DNA from: CAZSVP01 sp964637185
GTDB lineage: Bacteria > Patescibacteriota > Saccharimonadia > CAILAD01 > BJGX01
Assembly (NCBI GenBank): GCA_964637185.1
Contig: CAZWVB010000012.1
Location: forward strand, 1-20,612
Direction: 5' to 3'
Length of the DNA: 20,612 nt
Under the pieces are notes generated by a model. It searched no databases, was not told the origin of the DNA, and was given only the letters and a program-made list of their open reading frames with translations. This document shows, piece by piece, positions 1 through 6,300 of the stretch (positions are counted from its first letter, which is position 1; the number at the start of each line of letters is the position of its first letter). Both the position numbers and the translations under genes were made by a program.

Positions 1-1873
1 TCTGTCTAGTGCCGAATGCAACAGAATAATCACCACTTGCTGTCGAACCATAACCGAAAGCAGTCGAGCCTACACCAGATGCTAGATCACAAATCCCAAA
101 GGCTGTAGATTGATTGCCTTGTGCGGTAGTTGGTGAAAGTCCATTGCTAGCACAACTTGTGAGGTTGGCAATGTAGCTTACCCCGAAAGCCGTCGAGTCA
201 AAACCAGATGCTATAGTATCATGCCCGAAAGCCGTGGAATTAGACCCACTGGCGATACTACCATTGCCAAAGGCTGTAGAATCCGAGCCTGATGCTACTG
301 TCAAAGCCCCAAAAGCCGTGGAAAGCAGCCCAGTAGACTGGGTCAAGACACCAAACGCAGTTGAGGCATCACCACTTGCCAATGTACCTCCGCCGAATGC
401 AGTTGAACCAAGCCCTGATGCTGTAGTGCACCCACCAAAAGCTACAGATGCAACACCAGAAGCTGTAGTGGTTGGCACGCCAAAATCAGCACACGTTTGA
501 CCACTAAGGTAATTACTCCCAAATGCCACTGAGTATAGACCGCTAGCAGTCGCTCCTACGCCAAACGCTGTCGATTGATCGGCGGTTGCTGCGGTACATG
601 CTCCGAAGCTAGTACTACCAAAACCTGATGCAGTATTAAAAGCATTCAGACCCAAACTCCCACAAGTCGTAGTGTCTGAGAGAAAACTTGTACCAAAAGC
701 CGTTGCACCCTGCCCAGAAGCAACACTATCTTGCCCAAATGCAGTAGATATACGCCCCGAGGCAGTCGTGTCACGCCCAAATGCAACCGCATAGTCATTG
801 TTGGCAAAAGTTCCATTACCAAAAGCGGTATTGTAGTACCCAGCACCAACAGTTCCACCTCCGAATGCTGTGCCAAAAGCTACATTAGTACTTAAGATGT
901 GGCCTTGTCCGAAAGCCGTCCCATATCCTATTAGTGCTCCAGGGTCGATTTGAGCAACTCCAAAAGCCGTTGACCCTTCTGTGCCGGCTAAGCTACCCAC
1001 GCCAAAAGCTGTTGCATAAAGCGCTGAGGCGGTTGTACTGTCACCAAACGCAACAGACAGATTGCCACTTGCTGTAGTTGATGAACCGAGCGCGATAGCC
1101 CCTTGTCCAGAAGCCACCGTGTTGTTACCGAGCGAAATAGAACCAATACCCGAAGCAACCGAATCAACCCCGCCTGCTATTGAATAATCCCCAATACTAC
1201 CATCATCCCATTGAGTACCTGTAACTGTACCGGCACGGAGAGCAGCTTTCTTGGGATACCACAGCATGCGAGTGCCTGCGCCTGAAGTGGTGAGGTTAGT
1301 ACCAGCACCATAGGTGCCACTGGCTATGAGATTACCACCTCCACCGGTTGCATCGAGAGTGAGGTCAAAGCCGTTTTGCGGTAGTGTGGTGTTATGAAGT
1401 AGCGGATTGGTACCAAACTCAAGCGTAGTACCAGCAAGATAAGTACCGTTTTGAGCAGCAGCTACACCAACTGGTCCGGCTGGACCCATCGGACCAGTAG
1501 CTCCAGTGGCACCTTGCAGGCCAGTAGCACCGACTGGTCCGGGTGTTGGTGAGCTAATGTTCTGAGTAAGTTGCTGGGTGTTGGTAACAAACTGTTGGAG
1601 TTGGGTAGAGAGGTTTTGGAAAGTAATAGTCTCACCGGCTATCTTAGCGCCAGTAATACTGCCATCGGCTAGATTGAGCTTGCCAGCTGAGGTGGCGCTA
1701 CTGGATGGACACCAGCGATCATTGAGGCCAAACAGTCGAACATACCAGACATCAGTACAAAGACCACGTAGTATAGCAATGATGAGTAGAAATAGAAAAG
1801 CAAGGCCTATTAGCAGCCATGGTAACCAATGCGAATGCTCTTCCGTGTGGTGTTGCTGTACTCTCTCAGGCAT
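1..1873 (-). CDS. Giant surface adhesin: N-terminal anchor, collagen-like stretch, YadA-type head repeats (3' end beyond window)
   Basis: I translated this directly; the frame stays open from the ATG at 1871-1873 to the window edge (624 codons, no stop). Residues 1-16 are polar and His-rich, 17-35 form a hydrophobic segment that can act as an uncleaved signal anchor, and 112-136 are eight Gly-X-Y triplets plus a final Gly (1466-1540), i.e. collagen-like. From about residue 226 onward there are roughly 25 copies of a motif of the form TAFG-x(5)-ASG-xx-S. At 194-403 five copies follow one another in exact 14-residue (42-nt) register, the period known for YadA/trimeric autotransporter heads. By family knowledge such heads are left-handed beta-roll trimers used for adhesion. 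Trimerisation, surface exposure and a host-attachment role are inferred. No outer-membrane beta-barrel anchor is visible; the C-terminus lies outside the window and could hold an S74-type chaperone. The Shine-Dalgarno signal is weak. It lies 61 nt downstream of ftsH. Confidence 0.85.
   Translation of the reverse strand, partial: MPERVQQHHTEEHSHWLPWLLIGLAFLFLLIIAILRGLCTDVWYVRLFGLNDRWCPSSSATSAGKLNLADGSITGAKIAGETITFQNLSTQLQQFVTNTQQLTQNISSPTPGPVGATGLQGATGATGPMGPAGPVGVAAAQNGTYLAGTTLEFGTNPLLHNTTLPQNGFDLTLDATGGGGNLIASGTYGAGTNLTTSGAGTRMLWYPKKAALRAGTVTGTQWDDGSIGDYSIAGGVDSVASGIGSISLGNNTVASGQGAIALGSSTTASGNLSVAFGDSTTASALYATAFGVGSLAGTEGSTAFGVAQIDPGALIGYGTAFGQGHILSTNVAFGTAFGGGTVGAGYYNTAFGNGTFANNDYAVAFGRDTTASGRISTAFGQDSVASGQGATAFGTSFLSDTTTCGSLGLNAFNTASGFGSTSFGACTAATADQSTAFGVGATASGLYSVAFGSNYLSGQTCADFGVPTTTASGVASVAFGGCTTASGLGSTAFGGGTLASGDASTAFGVLTQSTGLLSTAFGALTVASGSDSTAFGNGSIASGSNSTAFGHDTIASGFDSTAFGVSYIANLTSCASNGLSPTTAQGNQSTAFGICDLASGVGSTAFGYGSTASGDYSVAFGTRQ
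194..403 (-). repeat. Five in-register 42-nt coding repeats of the YadA-like head
   Basis: Units 362-403, 320-361, 278-319, 236-277 and 194-235 each encode 14 residues starting TAFG, and four of the five contain an ASG tripeptide (the second has STG). Elsewhere in the array the spacing is irregular because of short insertions. The DNA has diverged between units while the protein motif is kept, so this is an old, selected array rather than a recent DNA expansion. Confidence 0.85.
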
Positions 1874-1895
1874 AGTTATAAACCTGTTATGATTG

Positions 1896-1924
1896 AGTAT
1901 AACATAACAGTATTGCTACAACTA
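1896..1924 (-). promoter_or_regulatory. Possible promoter of the left-end adhesin gene
   Basis: A TATACT hexamer (1896-1901, minus) lies 22 nt before the adhesin ATG in the 61-nt gap after ftsH. The hexamer 17 nt further upstream (TAGTTG, 1919-1924) is a poor -35 match, so only the -10 is supported. The alternative is read-through from the tilS-ftsH operon. Confidence 0.3.
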
Positions 1925-1934
1925 GCGCGTCTAG

Positions 1935-3773
1935 CTACTTCTTCTTGGGCTTGGCAGCTGCTTGTTTGTCGATTGGAGCAAATAATTTCTCAAAGTCAGG
2001 CCCTTCAATAGTCTCTTTTTCGATCAAGGCATTGGCGATCACATCTAACTGTTTGCGGTTCTTGACTATTACCTCTTCGGCTTTTTTAGTTGCTGAGTTT
2101 ACAAGCTTGGCTACCTCTTGGTCGATTTTGGCTGCCATCTCTTCGGAGTACTGACGTCCCTCGGCAAAGCTACGGCCTAGAAATACTGAACTGTCTGAAT
2201 CGCCAAAGTAGCGATTGCTAAGCTCACTACTCATGCCATATTCGGTGACCATCCTGCGGGCCAGATCATTGACATGCTTGAGATCGCTTTCGGCACCAGT
2301 CGTAATACTGTCATCACCAAACACTACCTTCTCAGCAGTGCGCCCACCCAGACTCATGGCTATATCATCACGAAAATCAGCAATGGAATGCAGATGTTTG
2401 TCTTCCTCAGGCAAGCTCCAAGTTACACCCCCGGCCATACCACGGCTTACGATCGATACCTTGTGAACTGGATGACAATGTGGCAAGAGGTGGCTAAGCA
2501 GGGCATGGCCAGCTTCGTGATAGGCAGTAATTTTCTTTTCTTCGTCGTTGAGTATATGGCTCTTGCGCTCCGGCCCAAGTGCTATTTTCTCAACTGCTTC
2601 ATGAAAATCAGATTGAGTGATTTTCTTACGACCAGCGCGTGCAGCAAATATAGCAGCTTCATTGGCAATATTGGATAGGTCTGCGCCAGATACACCTGGA
2701 GTCTTGCGAGCTATCTCACGCAAATCCACACCGTTTTCGAGTGGCTTATTTTTGGTATGAACCTCGAGAATCTCTTGTCTGGCCTTGAGTTCAGGTTGAT
2801 CCAGATTAATCCTACGATCAAAGCGGCCGGGGCGCAACAAAGCTGGGTCAAGTACATCAGGGCGATTGGTGGCAGCCATCACGATCACATTGGTACCTTG
2901 CTCAAACCCATCCATCTCCACCAGTATCTGGTTGAGTGTCTGCTCACGCTCATCGTGTCCACCACCAAGGCCGGTGCCGCGCTGGCGACCGACCGCGTCA
3001 ATCTCATCTACAAATATGATACATGGTGCGTTTTTCTTGGCTCGCGCAAATAAATCTCGCACACGGCTGGCACCAACACCAACAAACATCTCCACAAATT
3101 CCGAACCTGAGATACTGAAGAAAGGCACGTCGGCCTCACCCGCCACAGCCCTTGCCAACAATGTTTTACCAGTACCTGGTCCCCCAAACAGCAACACGCC
3201 CTTGGGCGTCTTGGCACCCAAGGCTTCAAATTTGGCAGGATATTTGAGGAACTCCACAACTTCCTCCAGCTCTGTTTTGGCTTCAATATTGCCGGCCACA
3301 TCAGTAAAACGAACTTTTTCTTTCTCCAGTCCTGATACGCGCGCCTTGCTGCGACCAAAGTTCATGGCTTGATTGTTGCTACCTTGAGCCTGACGCATGA
3401 TGAAATAGAAAAACCCTATGATGAGCATGATTGGCAAGAAGGCAATGATCAGATCAAACCACCGTCCACTGGCATCATCTGGGTTTTTGGGCTCGACTTT
3501 GACCTTGTTGTAATCAATACCGTAGTCTTTGAGGCTACTGGCTGTTTCTTTGTAGGACTCTTCTTTGCCACCATCTTTGAGGGTGACAGTTAGCTTGTTG
3601 CCAACCACCTCAATTTGCTCGACTTGGCCCTGATTGACTTGTTCAAGGACTTTACTTAGGCTGACTTGAGCTGGTTTGGGCTCGTTGTTGGCAAATATGA
3701 AGTACATCAAAACCAGGGCAATAGCTACCCCGGCAGCATACAAGGCACTTTTGGGAATATTTTTCAAATTCAT
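1935..3773 (-). CDS. ftsH: ATP-dependent zinc metalloprotease FtsH
   Basis: Membrane-anchored AAA+ protease that extracts and degrades membrane and short-lived cytosolic proteins. From the ATG at 3773 (612 residues): a first membrane segment near residues 10-28, an extracytoplasmic loop, a second segment at about 105-126, Walker A GGPGTGKT at 197-204, Walker B IIFVDE at 252-257, the second region of homology with its R-finger arginines at about 298-320, the zinc site HEAGH at 419-423 and a third ligand D497, with the same 78-residue spacing I recall for E. coli FtsH. The tail is Lys-rich. An in-frame TTG at 3785 gives four more residues, but the ATG overlaps the tilS stop as ATGA, which argues for coupled translation and for this start. 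Length and all catalytic residues are normal. Confidence 0.97.
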   Translation of the reverse strand: MNLKNIPKSALYAAGVAIALVLMYFIFANNEPKPAQVSLSKVLEQVNQGQVEQIEVVGNKLTVTLKDGGKEESYKETASSLKDYGIDYNKVKVEPKNPDDASGRWFDLIIAFLPIMLIIGFFYFIMRQAQGSNNQAMNFGRSKARVSGLEKEKVRFTDVAGNIEAKTELEEVVEFLKYPAKFEALGAKTPKGVLLFGGPGTGKTLLARAVAGEADVPFFSISGSEFVEMFVGVGASRVRDLFARAKKNAPCIIFVDEIDAVGRQRGTGLGGGHDEREQTLNQILVEMDGFEQGTNVIVMAATNRPDVLDPALLRPGRFDRRINLDQPELKARQEILEVHTKNKPLENGVDLREIARKTPGVSGADLSNIANEAAIFAARAGRKKITQSDFHEAVEKIALGPERKSHILNDEEKKITAYHEAGHALLSHLLPHCHPVHKVSIVSRGMAGGVTWSLPEEDKHLHSIADFRDDIAMSLGGRTAEKVVFGDDSITTGAESDLKHVNDLARRMVTEYGMSSELSNRYFGDSDSSVFLGRSFAEGRQYSEEMAAKIDQEVAKLVNSATKKAEEVIVKNRKQLDVIANALIEKETIEGPDFEKLFAPIDKQAAAKPKKK

Positions 3774-5092
3774 ATGATTTCGCAAGTCAGTTGGGCAGCT
3801 GCTCGAGAGGATTGATCTACAACAAAGCGTTTGTTACTAACCAAGGTCGGGACCCAGACTATTTGGTTATCGGCTGTTACCACTATAGGCCACCTTTTGC
3901 GTAACAATCTTGGTACTTTGGCATCCACGAATATGTCCTGGAGCTTCTTGTTGCCGCTGCTGATTGATACCCGATCGCCCGATTGCCAATAGCGTACATA
4001 CAGATCAGCTGTATTAGTCATAACACTAGGTGTGCTAACTTCCTGTGGTCGTAGCCTGTGCTTGATCCTAAATAACCCCAGCTGCAAAACCTGTCCTGAA
4101 CGCAGCGGCTTGATAGCCGTATCTGCCACCTTATCTCTCGGAGCTGTCAACGTGACTATCACACTATCATAATCCCTTATCAGATGCAACCCTGTTGATA
4201 GATGGGAATATACACCAACTTTGGCATTTTCAAAAAAATCTAAAGCCTGACGAAGATTTTGCTGTGATAGATCAATACCAGGACGCAACAGCTTGCAAAT
4301 ATATTCCAATACATATGGTTTGACAGTATCGCTCAGTTGTTGCCACTTGGAAAGATCGATGTCGAGCTGGCCAGGTAGTTGCTGGGATGTGATCACATCG
4401 ACCAGTTGCGACAGTTGGCTATTGATACGGTTGTTGAGCTGATCAAGGTTGTCTAAGCTGGCCGTATACTGCTTTTTGAAATTGCGATAGTGCATACTTC
4501 CAAGTGGCATGAGCTCATGACGCACGAAATTTCTCGAAAAACCAAGTTCTGAGTTAGTGCTATCTTCACGATAGTTCAAGCCAGCCAAACCAGCGTGGGT
4601 GATAATGGCCGCCTTGTCCCAGGGCAGCAGTGGCCTCACGACCCTACCCCTGACAGGCTGCAATGCACTCAAGCCTTGGCGATCGGCGCCCCGAATAGCA
4701 TTGAATATACTGGTCTCAAGCCTGTCGTCGTTGTGATGGGCTGTCACTATAAAGTCATAATTGCCACCTTCACGAATACTTTCCAAAAAATCATAGCGCG
4801 CTCTGCGCAATGAAGCTTCACTGCTATCCTTGCCAGATAATTGGCCGAGATAAAATTTGTAACCTAGACCGTCGGCTAGTTCGGCCACAAGTGCAGCATC
4901 TTGAGCGCTATCGGATCGCACTTTGTGGTCCAAATGAGCTACGGCTAATTGCCAATTGTAATATTGGTTGAGTTGATCGAGCAGGTCAAGCAGCACTACC
5001 GAATCTACGCCACCAGAAACAGCCACCAACAGACGTGAACGTGGTGGCAAAAGCCCAGTATTTTGCAAATGATAATGCAACTCTTGAAGCAT
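3770..5092 (-). CDS. tilS: tRNA(Ile)-lysidine synthase TilS
   Basis: ATP-dependent enzyme that attaches lysine to C34 of tRNA-Ile2 (CAU), so that it reads AUA instead of AUG. The N-terminal PP-loop motif SGGVDS begins 25 residues after the chosen ATG, followed by the HLDH and TAHHNDD segments typical of the N-type ATP pyrophosphatase fold. A helical middle domain and a C-terminal region matching the TilS C-terminal substrate-binding domain follow. The length is 440 residues, close to E. coli TilS. A TTG at 5110 would add six residues; neither start has a strong Shine-Dalgarno, and I prefer the ATG because the distance to the PP-loop is then typical. The gene overlaps ftsH by 4 nt, an order that recalls the tilS-hpt-ftsH cluster of Firmicutes but without hpt. 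Its likely substrate tRNA is encoded at 11157-11232. Confidence 0.93.
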   Translation of the reverse strand: MLQELHYHLQNTGLLPPRSRLLVAVSGGVDSVVLLDLLDQLNQYYNWQLAVAHLDHKVRSDSAQDAALVAELADGLGYKFYLGQLSGKDSSEASLRRARYDFLESIREGGNYDFIVTAHHNDDRLETSIFNAIRGADRQGLSALQPVRGRVVRPLLPWDKAAIITHAGLAGLNYREDSTNSELGFSRNFVRHELMPLGSMHYRNFKKQYTASLDNLDQLNNRINSQLSQLVDVITSQQLPGQLDIDLSKWQQLSDTVKPYVLEYICKLLRPGIDLSQQNLRQALDFFENAKVGVYSHLSTGLHLIRDYDSVIVTLTAPRDKVADTAIKPLRSGQVLQLGLFRIKHRLRPQEVSTPSVMTNTADLYVRYWQSGDRVSISSGNKKLQDIFVDAKVPRLLRKRWPIVVTADNQIVWVPTLVSNKRFVVDQSSRAAAQLTCEII

Positions 5093-5151
5093 ACTTACAT
5101 TGTAACCCAAGCTAGCGCCTGCTAGTAGATAGGCACAGTTCTATGAATATT

Positions 5152-5310
5152 TTAACCAACTACACTTGAGTAGGTCGCAGCACTTGCATAGACTACAAAA
5201 GCGATACCAGCCAACGCCACCAACACCACCATGATCAGAAAAGAGCTATCCAAAAAATTCTTTTTCTTGCTGCTCAAGGGCGTTTTTTTGGTTGATTTTT
5301 TTGCGGGCAT
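5152..5310 (-). CDS. Small Lys-rich single-pass membrane protein (52 aa)
   Basis: Read from the raw sequence. The ATG at 5308-5310 follows a strong Shine-Dalgarno (AAGGAG, 5-nt spacer) and the frame ends at TAA 5152-5154. Residues 1-18 are strongly basic (about eight Lys), residues 24-42 form one hydrophobic segment rich in V, L and A, and a short polar tail follows. The positive-inside rule suggests N-in, C-out. It lies 59 nt upstream of the tilS ATG on the same strand, behind a plausible promoter, so it heads the tilS-ftsH operon. I recognise no family. A role as an FtsH partner or substrate is only suggested by position. Confidence 0.7.
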   Translation of the reverse strand: MPAKKSTKKTPLSSKKKNFLDSSFLIMVVLVALAGIAFVVYASAATYSSVVG

Positions 5311-5347
5311 TGAGGCTCCTTGTAGTTAGTTAAAATTGATTACTCTT

Positions 5348-5376
5348 ATGGTAGCCGTTTGAGGTGTCGATTGCAA
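5348..5376 (-). promoter_or_regulatory. Predicted sigma70-type promoter of the small protein-tilS-ftsH operon
   Basis: On the minus strand a TTGCAA -35 (5371-5376) and a TACCAT -10 (5348-5353) are separated by exactly 17 nt, placing the start about 30 nt before the 52-residue ORF. TTGCAA is self-complementary, so it could also serve plus-strand transcription towards tRNA-Met. Confidence 0.4.
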
Positions 5377-5436
5377 TAGCCAGCATTTACTTATAAGCCC
5401 TAATCTGTTAAAATAACTTTCTGCACTTTTGATCAA

Positions 5437-5513
5437 GGCTGCGTAGCTCAGTTGGTTAGAGCGCAAGACTCATAAGCTTGAGGTCGAAGGTTCGATCCCT
5501 TCCGCAGCCACCA
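5437..5513 (+). tRNA. tRNA-Met (CAU), elongator type
   Basis: A full cloverleaf with encoded CCA: a 7-bp acceptor (GGCTGCG with CGCAGCC), a GCTC/GAGC D-stem, anticodon CAT at 5471-5473 and a GAAGG/CCTTC T-stem. It has a paired 1-72 end and a C11-G24 D-stem pair, so it is not the initiator. It resembles E. coli elongator tRNA-Met (as I recall it) in its first 27 bases. U4-A69 and G5-C68 fit Met better than Ile2. The last anticodon-stem pair, A31 with G39, is a mismatch. A tRNA-Ile2 identity is the alternative but is unlikely given the better candidate at 11157-11232. Confidence 0.9.
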
Positions 5514-5574
5514 TTGATTAGTTGGCGGTTATTCGATAGAATAGTCGATACAAAATAAAAACTTTCTGTATTTG

Positions 5575-5609
5575 CGATTTAACAAACCAAGCCTCTGTAT
5601 GTTAAATCG
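5575..5609. repeat. 9-bp inverted repeat between the two Met tRNAs
   Basis: CGATTTAAC (5575-5583) and GTTAAATCG (5601-5609) are exact reverse complements around a 17-nt loop. They lie in the 171-nt spacer between the tRNAs and no T-run follows. The role is unknown; it could be an RNA-processing hairpin in a joint tRNA transcript or a protein-binding site. The rest of the spacer holds no supportable gene. Confidence 0.5.
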
Positions 5610-5684
5610 AAAGGAAAACAGCTTGAGAAAGGTGATAAAAATACACTACTGTGATTTTGAGAACCTGAATCAACTGTTTGACGT

Positions 5685-5759
5685 TGCGGGGTAGAGCAGT
5701 GGCAGCTCGTCAGGCTCATAACCTGGAGGTCGTGGGTTCGAATCCCACCCCCGCTACCA
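5685..5759 (+). tRNA. Initiator tRNA-fMet (CAU)
   Basis: A cloverleaf with anticodon CAT at 5717-5719 and encoded CCA. Three initiator hallmarks are visible. Position 1 is T and position 72 is T, so the top acceptor pair is missing. The D-stem is GAGC/GCTC, giving the A11-U24 pair found in bacterial initiators. The anticodon stem ends in G30-C40 and G31-C39. Position 29-41 is A-U, so the usual three consecutive G-C pairs are reduced to two. The 1-72 mismatch is a property read by methionyl-tRNA formyltransferase and avoided by EF-Tu and peptidyl-tRNA hydrolase (established knowledge). It is probably co-transcribed with the tRNA-Met upstream. Confidence 0.95.
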
Positions 5760-5765
5760 GAAGAA

Positions 5766-5795
5766 AACATCGAACTCATGCGATGTTTTTTTTAG
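5766..5795 (+). terminator. Rho-independent terminator after tRNA-fMet, probably bidirectional
   Basis: A 9-bp stem, AAAACATCG with CGATGTTTT, around an 8-nt loop, followed by a run of T on the plus strand seven nt after the tRNA CCA. Read on the minus strand the same hairpin is followed by TTTTCTTC, so it may also end the ABC-ftsB operon, whose last stop is at 5901. The 105 nt from 5796 to 5900 hold nothing else I can support. Confidence 0.75.
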
Positions 5796-5900
5796 TTACG
5801 ACGATTTTTTGAGAGTCCACTACTAGTTCATCAATTAGCTGAGCTATTCAAGCACCGTGTCGCCTACCCAACTACAAAAATACTCAACCAATTCGTAGTA

Positions 5901-6299
5901 TCAATCACCACGCAGAAAGTCTAGCCATTGTTGCCAATGAGGCTTATTTGATTCATTATCAGTTGACTGAGTGGTAGGCTGTGTCGGCAAAGGATATGCC
6001 GTAGTTTGTTTGGAATCACCATCTGAGGTGATTACTACCACTGTTTCCCCTGGTGCCTGCACACCTAGTTTTTCGCGAGCCAATTTGTCCTGATAGCTAT
6101 CAGTCTTGTAGTAGCTAATCCTGTAACCGAGTTGGTTGATCTGAGTCTTTAGTTGATCTATCTCGCCCTGCAATTCGTCAGCGCGATTGCGCAGACGATA
6201 ATTTTGACCTGTCTCTGTTGCTACTATTACAAACATATACAACACCAGTACCAGGCCTGCCCAGAATACTATTCGGCTATAGTGAAAAAACTTTTTCAT
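5901..6299 (-). CDS. FtsB/DivIC-like septum formation initiator protein
   Basis: A 132-residue bitopic protein. A short basic N-terminus is followed by a membrane segment at about 9-28, then a coiled coil at about 33-65 with heptad-like L, I and N positions, then the segment around residues 68-85 with KLAREKLG and PGE, which is the family signature seen in FtsB/DivIC proteins. The C-terminal 45 residues are polar and Thr/Gln-rich, a low-complexity tail that short FtsB proteins lack. By family knowledge these proteins bridge FtsL and FtsQ/DivIB in the divisome. The ATG is one nucleotide after the stop of the upstream phosphoesterase, so the two are co-translated. Whether it is closer to FtsB or DivIC cannot be decided here. 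Confidence 0.85.
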   Translation of the reverse strand: MKKFFHYSRIVFWAGLVLVLYMFVIVATETGQNYRLRNRADELQGEIDQLKTQINQLGYRISYYKTDSYQDKLAREKLGVQAPGETVVVITSDGDSKQTTAYPLPTQPTTQSTDNESNKPHWQQWLDFLRGD

Positions 6300-6300
6300 C

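Noticed and set aside
194..403. Regular 42-nt repeats as a possible CRISPR or minisatellite
   Set aside because: Units are diverged in DNA but conserved as protein (TAFG...ASG), adjacent without unique spacers, and lie inside an open frame.
234..500. 88-residue plus-strand ORF rich in PKAVE and PDA repeats
   Set aside because: It is the complement of the YadA-like repeat array; the minus strand gives the coherent 624-codon frame.
5579..5779. 66-residue minus-strand ORF containing GGIRTHDLQVMSLTSCHCSTP
   Set aside because: This is the antisense of tRNA-fMet and its flank, a well-known false protein in databases.
5796..5900. Minus-strand peptide IAQLIDELVVDSQKIV as a gene remnant
   Set aside because: About 22 codons between stops with no start, no Shine-Dalgarno and no family I can name; chance is sufficient.
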